A stretch of 64,000 nucleotides of DNA from Omphiscola glabra (Eukaryota > Mollusca > Gastropoda > Lymnaeidae): contig OZ024808.1 in assembly GCA_964017045.1 (NCBI GenBank), positions 18,841,284 to 18,905,283 of the forward strand, read 5' to 3'. The notes beneath the pieces were generated by a model. The model saw only the letters and a list, made by a program, of their open reading frames with translations. It had not been told where the DNA came from and did not search any database. The translations under genes and the position numbers were made by a program. Below are positions 11,950 through 23,959 of the stretch, one piece after another. The number at the start of each line of letters is the position of its first letter. Position 1 is the stretch's first letter.

Positions 11950-12735
11950 TCTTACATTTCAATCCATATTTTTTTTACGAAAATAACGAATGGAAAAATG
12001 TTTAGGAAACATGATGACATCCTTACAATAATTTTTTTCTTTCTCATTTCCCGGGTTTTTTGCTTAGCCCGGCGAAAAGGGAATAACGCTTTCGTCATCC
12101 CGGGATTTCCCGGCAAACCCCCGGGATAAAATTCATTTAAATAAACTATATTATAAACTGAATCATTCAACTATGAAATAGGTTGACTTTAAATTTGTTT
12201 GATTGTTTATACGTCTGTTCATGAATGAAAACATAATGTTGAGAGGTTGGGCACCGGCTACTAGTTGCTTAATTTGTTTCCAACAACTCATCCCTGTAGT
12301 AATGGATAACTAGCTAATAGTGATGGATAACTAGCTAATAGTGATGGATAACTCGCTAATAGTGATGGATAACTCGCTAATAGTGATGGATAACTTGCTA
12401 ATAGTGATGGATAACTCGCTAATAGTGATGGGTAACTAGCTAATAATGATGGATAACTAGCTAATAATGATGGATAACTAGCTAATAATATTCTTGTTAA
12501 GCAAAAGTCGGATATAACCGCCTTAAAAGGGGGGGGGGGGGACAAAAAAAAAACTTAACACGCTTCTATTGTAATGTTTGCTAATTTTAGTTTCGAATCT
12601 TCGATTCCGTCACTGAATATAAATAATATACAAGCAAAATATGCAAACAACTTGTAACGAATAACAAAAAATTAGGAATAATAATTATGTGAATCGTTAT
12701 TTCTATATGTCTTAATTTGTCGATTTTGGAAGAAG
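11950..12735. mobile_element. dispersed repeat, copy 1 (partner at 51830-52550)
   Basis: Collinear anchors shared with 51830-52550 in the same orientation: cccgggataaaa with ttataaactgaat, then gagaggttgg with ctagttgctt, then aagcaaaagtcg, then acaacttgtaac, then tcgattttgga. No reading frame survives. The boundaries are where similarity fades. The 21-bp array at 12296-12490 lies inside this copy and is single-copy in the partner. Confidence 0.7.
12296..12490. repeat. 21-bp minisatellite, about 9 copies, internal to a dispersed repeat
   Basis: Core gtgatggataactagctaat, period 21. The homologous site near 52130 has a single diverged unit (agataaataactaatgata). Confidence 0.94.
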
Positions 12736-12885
12736 AAGATAAGACGCGTCATAAATTATTATAAAGGAGGTTTTTGACACATGCGGGATTATTTCATAAA
12801 GAGAAAATTTATTCATATTTCAGGCAGTGATTTATTTCTGTGCATGCCATTACTTGCTCAGGTGTGTCTTGCTGGGCAGGTGAAC

Positions 12886-14733
12886 TTGGTTTCATAAACA
12901 TGCCGGTAATATCACATTGGTGAAGTTTTATAAACATGCCGGTAATATCACATTGGTGAAGTTTTATAAACCTGCCGGTAATATCACATTGGTGAAGTTT
13001 TATAAACCTGCCGGTAATATCACATTGGTGAAGTTTTATAAACCCGCCGCTAATATCACATTGGTGAAGTTTTATAAACCCGCTGCTAATATCACATTGG
13101 TGAAGTTTTATAAACCCGCTGCTAATATCACATTGGTGAAGTTTTATAAACCCGCCGCTAATATCACATTGGTGAAGTTTTATAAACCCGCCGCTAATAT
13201 CACATTGGTGAAGTTTTATAAACCCGCTGCTAATATCACATTGGTGAAGTTTTATAAACCCGCTGCTAATATCACATTGGTGAAGTTTTATAAACCCGCC
13301 GCTAATATCACATTGGTGAAGTTTTATAAGCAGGCCGCTAATATCACATTGGTGAAGTTTTATAAACATGCCGCTAATATCACATTGGTGAAGTTTTATA
13401 AACCCGCCGGTAATATCACATTGGTGAAGTTTTATAAACCCGCCGGTAATATCACATTGGTGAAGTTTTATAAACCCGCCGGTAATATCACATTGGTGAA
13501 GTTTTATAAACCCGCTGCTAATATCACATTGGTGAAGTTTTATAAACCCGCCGGTAATATCACATTGGTGAAGTTTTATAAACCCACCGGTAATATCACA
13601 TTGGTGAAGTTTTATAAACCCACCGGTAATATCACATTTGTGCAGTTTTATAAACCCGCCGGTAATATCACATTGGTGAAGTTTTATAAACCCACCGGTA
13701 ATATCACATTGGTGAAGTTTTATAAACATGCCGCTAATATCACATTGGTAAAGTTTTATAAACATGCCGCTAATATCACATTGGTGAAGTTTTATAAACC
13801 CGCCGCTAATATCACATTGGTGAAGTTTTATAAACCCGCTGCTAATATCACATTGGTGAAGTTTTATAAACCCGCTGCTAATATCACATTGGTGAAGTTT
13901 TATAAGCCCGCTGCTAATATCACATTGGTGAAGTTTTATAAACCCGCCGGTAATATCACATTGGTGAAGTTTTATAAACCCGCCGGTAATATCACATTGG
14001 TGAAATTTTATAAACCCGCCACTAATATCACATTGGTGAAGTTTTATAAACCCGCTGCTAATATCACATTGGTGAAGTTTTATAAACCCGCCGGTAATAT
14101 CACATTGGTGAAGTTTTATAAACCCACCGGTAATATCACATTGGTGAAGTTTTATAAACCCCCGGTAATATCACATTGGTGAAGTTTTATAAACCCACCG
14201 GTAATATCACATTGGTGAAGTTTTATAAACATGCCGCTAATATCACATTGGTGAAGTTTTATAAACCCACCGGTAATATCACATTGGTGAAGTTTTATAA
14301 ACCCGCCGGTAATATCACATTGGTAAAGTTTTATAAACCCACCGGTAATATCACATTGGTAAAGTTTTATAAACATGCCGGTAATATCACATTGGTGAAG
14401 TTTTATAAACCCACCGGTAATATCACATTGGTAAAGTTTTATAAACATGCCGGTAATATCACATTGGTGAAGTTTTATAAACATGCCGGTAATATCACAT
14501 TGGTGAAGTTTTATAAACATGCCGGGAATATCACATTGGTGAAGTTTTATAAACATGCCGGTAATATCACATTGGTGAAGTTTTATAAACATGCCGGTAA
14601 TATCACATTGGTGAAGTTTTATAAACCCGCCGGTAATATCACATTGGTGAAGTTTTATAAACCCGCCGGTAATATCACATTGGTGAAGTTTTATAAACCC
14701 GCCGGTAATATCACATTGGTGAAGTTTTATGAG
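12886..14733. repeat. 36-bp minisatellite, about 51 copies
   Basis: Core cacattggtgaagttttata followed by aac and a variable block such as cccgccggta, cccgctgcta, catgccggta or cccaccggta. Variants are clustered in runs. One unit near 14157 lacks two bases. Both strands are open over hundreds of codons because 36 is a multiple of three and the unit lacks stops in those frames. No start context, signal, introns or domain supports a protein. Confidence 0.97.
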
Positions 14734-15435
14734 TAAGATATTTACTACAATTTAAAAAAACCCAATAACAATGAATTAAAATGTAGGCATTTAAAAATTA
14801 CACTGAATTCAATTTTTTGCGACTTTATAATTGTTTTGTTTTGCTGCATGCGTAGCTGGTGTCACGTGGTGGATTCTAGTCACTTGCCCCCTTTTTTTAG
14901 ACGCACTCCTCATCGCATACGTCACAAGATCATTTGAGGCAGGTTTAGTAAAATCTTCTGGAATGTTCCCCCCCCCCCCCCCCCAAAACGTGTAATCCAG
15001 GCTCTGTGAAGGGGATTAAGAAACATAATTAGGGTCACGTGACAGCCATGTTTTCGTTATAATGTTTTCACAAAAATGTTGTCCGTCTGGAAATTCAAAA
15101 TGGTGACGAATCTGTTGTCAGCAGACGTGATCAAATAGTAATTTTAAAAATTAATATTAAATCCCCCCCCCCTTTTTTTTTTTCCTTTTTTAAAAATCTT
15201 GACTCGGGCTGAAAATGTATGTCATACAAAGTCTGATTAGTTCATCATGTAGGCTTCTCGGGGATGTGTGGGTGTGGGGGGGGGGGCGGCTTGTGTGGGA
15301 CGTCTGAGACGTATGGGATGCGAGGCAACTGTGGGACGATGGGGATTGTTTTAATCAGATGAAATGATGAAAAATTGCAAAACTCACTTTTCTTCTGCTG
15401 AATTGTTACAATTATGTAAAACAATGAGGAGACAT
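14734..15435. other. unassigned sequence with C runs
   Basis: No supported gene. A 16-base C run lies near 14970, mixed C/T runs near 15163-15185 and a G run near 15278. Confidence 0.5.
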
Positions 15436-15780
15436 GAGAGGAGAGACTGGGTTGATGTTGGGAAGGGAGGGACGGAGTTGAGGGAGGGAAGGAAGGGAGG
15501 GGAGGGAAGCGAGGAAGTTGAGGGTGGGAGGGAAGGGAGGAAGTTGAGGGTGGGGGAGGGAAGAAGTTGAGGGTGGGAGGGAGGGAGTAAGTTTCGGGTG
15601 GGAGGGGAGGCAGGGAGTTGAAGTTGGGAGGAGAGGGTTGGAAGGGATGGAGGGTGTTTTGGTGGTGTGTGGTCGTGGTGGGAGGTTAGGGATGGAGTGA
15701 GGGTGGAATTTGAAGGTTTGTGGTGAGGTTTAGAAGTTGTGGATGGGAGAGGACGGAAGTTAGGTTTGTGTGAGCTTAAG
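15436..15780. repeat. G/A-rich purine tract with degenerate repeats
   Basis: The plus strand is mostly G and A with irregular units of gaagttgagggtgggaggga. Opposite strand bias to the pyrimidine tract at 10556-11285. Confidence 0.85.
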
Positions 15781-15873
15781 AAGGACACAACTTTTATAAG
15801 GTCATATGTTATGTAAAGAGGGTGAACATTAAGCCCTTTTAAAGTCTTCGAATCCATGCACATAGAGCAACAC

Positions 15874-16667
15874 ACTGGCATGCCCAATTGTCAACACACT
15901 GACATGTCCAATTATCAACACACTGACAAGCCCAATTGTCAACACACTGACATGTCCAATTATCAACACACTGACATGCCCAATTGTCAACACACTGACA
16001 TGCCCAATTATCAACACACTGGCACGCCCAATTGTCAGCACACTGACATGCCCAAATTGTCAACACACTGGCATGCCCAATTGTCAATACACTGACATGC
16101 CCAATTGTCAACACACCGACATGCTCAAATTGTCAACACACTGACAAGCCCAATTGTCAACACACTGACATGTCCAATTGTCAACACACTGACATGTCCA
16201 ATTGTCAACACACTGACATGCCCAATTGTCAACACACCGACATGCCCAATTGTCAACACACCAACATGCCCAACTATCAACACACTGACATGCCCAATTG
16301 TCAACACACTGGCATGCCCAATTATCAACACACTGGCAAGCCCAATTGTCAACACACCGACATGCCCAATTGTCAACACACCGACATGCCCAATTATCAA
16401 CACACTGACATGCCCAATTGTCAACACACTGGCATGCCCAATTGTCCACACACTGGCAAGCCCAATTGTCAACACACCGACATGCCCAAATTGTCAACAC
16501 ACTGGCAAGCCCAATTGCCAACACACTGACATGCCCAATTATCAACAAACTGGCATGCCCAAATTGTCAACACATTAGCATGCCCAATTGTCAACACACT
16601 GACATGTCCAATTATCAACACACTGACATGCCCAATTGTCAACACACTGGCATGTCCAATTATCACA
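15874..16667. repeat. 24-bp minisatellite, about 33 copies
   Basis: Core cccaattgtcaacacactga followed by catg, period 24. Open in many frames on both strands for the same trivial reason as the other arrays. Two or three more diverged copies appear at 17481-17535, beyond an inserted LINE fragment. Confidence 0.97.
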
Positions 16668-16712
16668 TTGGTGAAGTTTTATAAACATGCCGGTAATATC
16701 ACATAGGTGAAG
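16668..16712. repeat. stray copies of the 36-bp unit
   Basis: cattggtgaagttttataaa plus catgccggtaatatcacat: one full and one partial unit of the array at 12886-14733, joined to the last 24-bp unit through their shared tatcaca sequence. Confidence 0.93.
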
Positions 16713-17480
16713 CATATCTCTCACATTTGTCCTTCTGCATACACCGCTATCCTTCAGATCAGCTCCATCCGCCACATACTTCAAATTTAGCGCAACAAAA
16801 ACACTATTCTGTGTTCTTGTTCTTGTTGACTATTGCAACTCTCTTCTGTCTGGTTCACCAGAACACTTCATAGAAACACTATAAAAGTTTCAAAACTCAG
16901 CTCTAGGTTAGTTCTAAAGGCAAAAAAACGCGAGCACTTCACTTCACTACTCCCCGCACTTCATTGGCTCCCTGTACAAGCACGCATTGATTACAAGCTG
17001 TCTGTTCTCTGTCACAACATTTTCTCAGATTCCTGCCCTTCATATCTAACCGAACTTCTTTCTGTCTTTTCACCCTTTCGACAGCTTCGCTCCTCTGCAG
17101 ACACGCGTATTCTTTTCGTTGCTAAGACACGCACTAAAACATATGGTGAACGATCTTTTTCTTTCGGCGCCCCAAACAATGGGATTCTCTGCCACTACAC
17201 ATCCGCAATATAACAACCACCCAGGCCTTCAAAACAGCACTCAAAGCACATCTCTTTAAACTCTACTACCCCGACTGATTCCCCCCCCTAGACCGATAAA
17301 CGATGCTGCTGGCTGCCGTCCATGGCTTGACATGTAAAAGTTCTGGGGTGGGTGGGTGGGGTTAATATTCATTTGTTTTTGTTTTTATGTATTTTATTTT
17401 ATTGTCACGATTATGTCTCTTTTTCTAATATTTTTATGTACAGCGCTGTGAGCCTAGCCCTAATAATAATAATAATAATG
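16713..17480 (+). mobile_element. CR1/L2-like LINE 3' end with (TAA)n tail, inserted in an array
   Basis: Coding remnant in shifting frames. It includes LVLKAKKREHFTSLL, LHWLPVQARIDYKLSVLCHN, SCPSYLTELL, FRQLRSSADTRILF and TKTYGERSFSFGAP, the conserved C-terminal block of CR1/L2-group LINE reverse transcriptases (LHWLPVxxRIxYK...PxYL...RxLRSS...KTYGxRxFSxxAP). A short 3' UTR ends in a (taa) run at 17461-17478. It interrupts the 24-bp array. A second copy of the family lies at 53145-53865. Confidence 0.85.
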
Positions 17481-17535
17481 CCCAATTATTAACACACTGA
17501 CACGCCCAATCATCAACCCACTGACACGCCCATTG
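17481..17535. repeat. right-hand remainder of the 24-bp array
   Basis: cccaattattaacacactga and following diverged units resume directly after the LINE (taa) tail. Confidence 0.9.
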
Positions 17536-17667
17536 GTGACGCTGGTGAATATTTCAACGTATATGATATATGTCCAGCTTGAACTAAGTAACAATACAAA
17601 ATCAATACCAACTTAATCGGGAAGTGAACTCTGTTATTACATTATCAGCAGTTCATTTCATTTGCTG

Positions 17668-18132
17668 CTTCATTCATCAACTGTCCTATTGGCTAGCAGT
17701 TCACCCATCAAATGCCATGTTGGCTAGCAGTTCAACCATCAAATGCCCTATTGGCTAGCAGTTCAACCATCAATGCCCTATTGGCTAGCAGTTCAACCAT
17801 CAACTGTCCTATTGGCTAGCAGTTCAATCATCAAATGTCCTATTGGCTAGCAGTTCAACCATCAAATGTCCTATTGGCTAGCAGTTCAACCATCAAATGC
17901 CATGTTGGCTAGCAGTTCAATCATCAAATGCCATGTTGGCTAGCAGTTCAACCATCAAATGTCCTATTGGCTAGCAGTTCAACCATCAAATGCCATGTTG
18001 GCTAGCAGTTCAACCATCAAATGTCCTATTGGCTAGCAGTTCAACCATCAAATGCCCTGTTGGCTAGCAGTTCAACCATCAAATGCCATGTTGGCTAGCA
18101 GTTCAACCATCAAATGCCCTGTTGGCTAGCAG
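17668..18132. repeat. 31-bp minisatellite, about 15 copies
   Basis: Core ttggctagcagttcaaccat, period 31, with alternating tail variants (gtcctat, gccatgt, gccctat). Confidence 0.96.
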
Positions 18133-19728
18133 CTGTGAATTAGATTGCCGAAACATGTACAAAACTGGACTCTTGGACTGATAATAATTTTAAAATTTTT
18201 GTATTCTGGGTTCTGTTAAATTTTTAGGACATTAAATATGACGACAACGAGTTGTGCATTTGAACCATATATATGGCAACAATGAGTTGTGCATTTGAAC
18301 CAGACAATGTAAAATTGCTGTGTATTTGAAGGGTTCAATTGTTTATGTTCCCCTAATGCACTTTGAACTCAGTAGGTTCATATATAAAACAACGTCTTAT
18401 CTTTTATAGTCTGTAACACAAGTTAACGAAACTCAGTCACATGATACCTCAGCACGGAGGCGTAGTGATTTAACCATAGAGTATGAGAATAAGAGGAACT
18501 AGTTTTAGTAGCGGAAGAGGATTGCATGAGTTTAGAAGAGAAGGCTGGAAGCCATATTGTGAGGACACGTTTTGAGTCGGGGAGGTCATATTTGAATGTG
18601 ATATTAATTCATGAGTGGAATTGTACTGAAGATTTCTTATTTGATATTGTAACTACCTTTGTTACATGGAATTATCTGAATCAAGATTAATATGTGTATT
18701 GACTATGTGAAATAAAGTACTGTGTGATAGATCGGACCTTATTCTATTATTGAGAAGAAAAATGGCAGTGAAATTAAGGATGATAGAGTAAAGAAGTAGA
18801 TAACTAGCTGAACAAGTATATCAAGCTATGTTACATAGTCTTTTTTAGAAAGAGGATTTTAATTCTAAATTTAAAAAATACGGTACATAAAAAACGAAGC
18901 GAACAAAAAAATTGTCACAAGATGTCCCCCCCCCCTTTTCCACCAACCAGTCTCACCGTGAACACAAAGGGCACGAACGTTTTCCTTTCCAACGTGTCCC
19001 TATGTTGGCCAATTCTGTTAGAGGGAGGTCAATTAAACCGCTCCTCTCACAGGGGCTACGACTTTTTCATCAAACTGAGTCTAACTGAAGACACTGTTAG
19101 TTGCCTTAAGCTACTTTAGCCCAGGACTTTGGCTACGACCGTATAGATGCGATCTAAATCACGCCTCGGAGAGTATTCCATCAAATTACTTTAATGTTCC
19201 TATAAATAACTCTACCGGCCTTTCCCCAAGACGGCAGTCAGTCGGCGCTGACCAATCTGAAAGAGATTATCATATTTGAACTGGAAACATTCTGCAAACA
19301 ATGCTTTCAAACAGGGTTTCAATGCAAAAATTCGTTTTATTTTAAAACAAAACTTGATCAATCAATGTATACACTTTTTTTTAGTTTGCTAAAAAGTGGT
19401 TGCTAAATGGCATGTAATCAATTTGTTCGATTATCGGTGAAGACAATGCCGGTGGGGGGAATGGTATTGTCTGAATATGTCTTTAAAAAAATCGTTGTCT
19501 TTCCACACATAAAGGTTCAGTTGTATTCGATACCACGTTAATCAAAATTTAATTGGTGATTGATAACATGTCAAAACATTTCTTAAAAACTAGGGATATT
19601 TGGGTAGCTAAATTTTTAAGAATTTCAAAATTGGGAAATATTTCAGTAATTCAATTCACAGGGCTTGGACTTTACATTCTTAAAATATTCCTGTCTGTTG
19701 TTGTGGAGTCGACCATGAATACTTAAAT
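18133..19728. other. unassigned AT-rich sequence
   Basis: No supported gene. A small direct duplication of gagttgtgcatttgaacca lies near 18250-18300. The rest is unique-looking AT-rich DNA with one C run near 18924. Confidence 0.5.
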
Positions 19729-20607
19729 CAGCGGTTCTCAACCTGCGGGTCGCGTAAGACCCTGGTGGGTCGAATGACCCTTTCCCAGGGGTCGCGTAAG
19801 ACCTTCGGGAAAAAAACCCTCTACAGTTATGAAGCAGTAACGAAAATAATTTTGGGGTCGGGGGTCGCCACAACTTGAGGAACTCTATGAAAGGGTCGCC
19901 ACAACTTGAGGAACTCTATGAAAGGGTCGCCACAACTTGAGGAACTCTATGAAAGGGTCGCCACAACTTGAGGAACTCTATGAAAGGGTCGCCACAACTT
20001 GAGGAACTCTATGAAAGAGTCGCCACAACCTGAGGAACTCTATGAAAGGGTCGCCACAACTTGAGGAACTCTATGAAAGGGTCGCCACAACTTGAGGAAC
20101 TCTATGAAAGGGTCGCCACAACTTGAGGAACTCTATGAAAGGGTCGCCACAACTTGAGGAACTCTATGAAAGGGTCGCCACAACTTGAGGACCTCTATGA
20201 AAGGGTCGCCACAACCTGAGGAACTGTATGAAAGGGTCGCCACAACTTGAGGAACTCTATGAAAGGGTCGCCACAACTTGAGGAACTGTATGAAAGGGTC
20301 GCCACAACTTGAGGAACTCTATGAAAGGGTCGCCACAACTTGAGGAACTCTATGAAAGGGTCGCCACAACTTGAGGAACTGTATGAAAGGGTCGCCACAA
20401 CTTGAGGAACTGTATGAAAGGGTCGCCACAACTTGAGGAACTCTATGAAAGGGTCGCCACAACTTGAGGAACTGTATGAAAGGGTCGCCACAACTTGAGG
20501 AACTCTATGAAAGGGTCGCCACAACTTGAGGAAGTCTATTAAAGGGTCGCCACAACTTGAGGAACTCTATGAAAGGGTCGCGGCATTGGAAAGGTTGAGA
20601 ACCAATT
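19729..20607. mobile_element. hAT MITE swollen by an internal minisatellite
   Basis: Left end cagcggttctcaacct, right end aaggttgagaaccaatt; the 8-bp target acttaaat is duplicated exactly at 19721-19728 and 20608-20615. The family's usual length here is about 160-190 bp (30769-30926, 40651-40810, 43801-43992). This copy is 879 bp because an internal 31-bp segment is repeated about 23 times. No transposase is encoded. Confidence 0.92.
19863..20579. repeat. 31-bp minisatellite, about 23 copies, inside a MITE
   Basis: Core gtcgccacaacttgaggaac followed by tctatgaaagg. A recognisable single diverged counterpart (aacatgaggaactgtgttac) lies at 30873-30892 in the unexpanded sister element, showing the unit's origin. 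Confidence 0.97.
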
Positions 20608-20639
20608 ACTTAAATCATCGGCTTTGTGCTAGTTCTGTC

Positions 20640-21015
20640 TGTGGTTGCGCAGATGGCTAATGAGGCCGATTCTGACACGAAATTTTCTTGTGCAGTAGGT
20701 GCGGGGGAATGAAGGGGGCATCCACGAGAGCAGAGTAAGACCGGGCCTCCCTGGCATGTCTCTTGCACTGTGCAGCGGCTGTTCTGCCAACTTCATGTGG
20801 CATGGAGCTCCTGCGTAAAGTGGAACGCCATGATGTTCGATCATTTACTTTTTCTTCCCACGTGTCTTGGTTTGTCTCGAACGCTTTCAATGAGGCTTTA
20901 AGGTTGTCTTTAAAACGTTTCTTCTGCCCGCCAACAGAGCGCTTTCCTTGTTCGAGCTCACCATAGAAGATTCTCACAGCGTCCCTGTCTGTAGCGTATT
21001 CTCGTCTCAATAAAC
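20640..21015 (-). mobile_element. LINE ORF2 C-terminus with zinc-finger remnant
   Basis: On the minus strand the translation reads YGELEQGKRSVGGQKKRFKD, NLKASLKAFE, then after a frameshift CTRKFRVRIGLISHLRNHR. This is a known LINE arrangement: the end of the reverse-transcriptase protein carries a C2H2-like finger (CxxCGxxFRxRIGLxSHxRxH). The first Cys of the finger is lost and the frame is broken, so it is a dead 3' fragment. Confidence 0.75.
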
Positions 21016-22916
21016 CCACTACTTGGCATCAAAATATTTTCTTGATTAGACAGTTTAAATAATCATTAGGGTAAATGGTAAATTTGTTTCATGTGTTATC
21101 TTTAGTAAAAAAAACTTTTTGAAACAAACCCCCCCCCCCCCCCCCAACCCAAACAGAACAGCTATTTAAACCCCACACTCAGAAAGAAGCATTAAAAATA
21201 TGTCTTTAAGTCAGCGGTCGCTATTTTGTTTTATCGTTATGGAGGCCAACACACGGCATGATCTTTAGGTGTGCAGAGTGGTGCCGTCTTTCATTAACAG
21301 CGCTCTATTATTGAATGCACACCGAGGTGCGCAGAAAGCTGTATGGCGTTTATGATCGTGGCCTACCGGCCTGGACTTACATTTTGGGCGCCATGACCAT
21401 GAATCGCCCCCCTTCGGACGCCCCCCCACCCCAAATTAGCTACCACCTTTGTTAAGTGGATATATAATTGGAACACCAAGACTATGAACTGACCTTCAAC
21501 TAAAAAACCACAGTTGTAATCTGGAGCTGGACAAAATGTGAAAACTAAATAACTTAGCATAATGCAATTTCTATTTCAGCCTACAGACATCTTATCTATG
21601 GCGATAACACAACGGTCTGCGCACGTTTAGGATTGTGTGTTCCGTGCTAATAAATGAAAGTACCGCGCTCAAGCAGCGGGAAGGATATAGGAGAACAAGG
21701 TATGTGGAAGCTTGAAATATAAAGATATGGACAATACAAGAAGAGCGTTTCGGCCTAGAGCCTTCCTCGGCAGACAGGACAGATGAGGAAAAGGAAAAAA
21801 AAAACGTGGATATAATTCATTAAATTAATTAATGTATTAGTTGTCCGTTGTTTGATTAACGTTACGGTCCTTGGGAGAAGCTGCCAACACGAATCTGATC
21901 AAATTAAAAAGAAGAAGAATGCCTGTACCAGGCCCTCACCAAGGAGGGACGCCAACCATGTCAGGGGCCCGAGCGAAATAGGAGACCGCCCTTGTAAAAT
22001 ATATGCACATGTTTGAAGCACGAAAGAGGCCCGAACTTTGTCAGCTGCCTGGGGCCTAGAATTTCCAAAGTACATGTTTTCAGAATTAAGCCTTATCGCA
22101 AGTATGATATAATTTGTACGTGCACTGAGTTATACTTTTTAAAAATCGTTCCAGTAATTAATTTTTTAATTTTTAATGTTTCACCTTTGCCCTTCCCCCC
22201 ACCCCCCACCCAGCATGGACACGCACTCGCCTGACTCATGTTCATCATTAAGCCCCCCCCCCCCACCCCCAAGCTAGAAACACACTTTGCCCATGGCTCA
22301 TTACGATACCATGACAAACATAACAGGCCTGATCGAATCTTTTTACTAGCTCATTAACTCCAAGTTTTACCGAAGCCGGCATGGTCGTAACGCTTGATTA
22401 CGATACCGAGAAGTTTAAAAGAGGGGATCGATTACCTTTTTTTTCCAGTTATCTAAACTTGTTGCTGTTTACAAGAATACTTCTCTTGTTTTTTGTTTTC
22501 TTTTTTAGAAGGGGGGAAAATGCGATACACAAATCAATACAACAGGTCGTGAACTTTCTGCTTCTCAACAAACTTGCATTTAACACGGGCAATTGCGATA
22601 CATAATCGAATACATCTCCCCGCCTATGACTTGTAATAAAATAATTTACGACGCTATTTCCCAGACACCATGTCCCCCCCCCCCCTCTTTCCCCCCCACA
22701 CAAACATTTCCCTTCTTGTTCCACTACCCCCCACCCCCCCCCCCAGTACCTCATGCAGTAAATCAATTCACTATCCAACTAGTAGCCCAAACGCATTAAT
22801 TAAGCTCGGATCGATACCAGCTTGTCATTCCCCGAAGACATTAAATTTCATGATAGTGAGTCTCCTGATTCAGCTATGGCTGGATTTTAAACTATGACAT
22901 AGTCGAGACTGTAAGT
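21016..22916. other. unassigned sequence with C runs
   Basis: No supported gene. An 18-base C run lies near 21129 and others near 22250, 22675 and 22738. A possible ribozyme-like motif at 21745-21773 is listed separately. The remaining DNA has no recognisable domain. Confidence 0.5.
21745..21773 (-). ncRNA. degenerate hammerhead-like / Penelope-type motif (tentative)
   Basis: The minus strand reads ctgccgaggaaggctctagg then ccgaaacgc. A hammerhead core is CUGANGA, stem II, GAAA. Here CCGAGGA (one change), a weak GGC/GCC stem and GAAAC are spaced correctly. Similar motifs occur in terminal repeats of Penelope-like retroelements. Stems I and III are not convincing, and no reverse transcriptase is adjacent. 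Confidence 0.25.
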
Positions 22917-23148
22917 AACAAAAAGCGAGTTGTGTTGGATGTACACTTTGGTGGACGAGGAGAGGGTGAGGGTAACAAAAAGCGAGGTGTGTTGGATGTA
23001 CACTTTGGTGGACGAGGAGAGGGTGAGGGTAACAAAAAGCGAGTTGTGTTGGATGTACACTTTGGTGGACGAGGAGAGGGTGAGGGTAACAAAAAGCGAG
23101 CTGTGTTGGATGTACACTTTGGTGGACCAGGAGAGGGTGAGGGTAACT
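22917..23148. repeat. 57-bp minisatellite, 4 copies
   Basis: Core ttggatgtacactttggtgg, period 57, nearly identical copies. Open in several frames because 57 is a multiple of three. Confidence 0.96.
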
Positions 23149-23959
23149 GTTAACTGAGTGCATATCACCGCCCCCCCCCCCCATTTCGATCAACATTTCG
23201 TCTGTTACACAGTGATTATGTTCTATCGTCCATTTTCATATTGAGCAAATGACGATTGTATTCGCTTGCCACCGGGGCCATCTTAACAGCAACGACCCCC
23301 CAGGGCAAAGTAATGCAATGAGGCCCCCCCCCCCCACTTTTTTTTTCCTAACCTATTCAAGTAATGTTGGGAAAACTATTTTAGGGGGGGGGGTGCATGT
23401 TGGCCCGTGTGTTATGACAGACAATTGTCAGACAATATCATTGGTGGTGTGTGGGAAAAAGTGGGGGGGGGGGGGTGGAAATTTCAAGGGACGGATCGCC
23501 ACCTTCATTCCTAAGACGTAACATGTTCGTAAGACATAATAATTTGACATGACATTATTGTCACCGACTTATGGTAGTCTATGATTATACATTAGCAGAC
23601 GGAACAGTTTAGTATAACCAGAAAAAAAAAGGGGGGGGGGGAACACCAACACCATTATCCACGGGCCATTACTCATACAAATGTGGCTTCCAAGTTTATG
23701 CCCCCTTGCAATCAGGTCCATTTCGGAAAGCGCTACTTACGATCGGGTGACTACCTTGAATGACCTCCCTTGGAGCCAGGATGACGAAATCCATCTCATC
23801 AGCTGAGCAACATTAACCCCTGAAAGCTGACCTGCAATTAAGAAGGGCAGCCCAATTGGATATTTAGTCCCCGGTGGCTTATCTTTAAACGCTTGAATTG
23901 ACTCCATGTGTAGCTCTGATTGAGGTTGAATCCCAGGCTAATATGGTTATTCTGTGGTC
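23149..23959. other. unassigned sequence with G and C runs
   Basis: No gene seen. Homopolymer C or G runs near 23171, 23324, 23383, 23462 and 23631. Confidence 0.5.

Noticed and set aside
12886..16667. CRISPR-like regular repeats
   Set aside because: 24-bp and 36-bp units are contiguous with no unique spacers, and the window is eukaryotic with spliced genes.
22917..23157. VLDVHFGGRGEGEG repeat peptide
   Set aside because: Four near-identical 57-bp tandem copies, open in more than one frame; no flanking exon structure.
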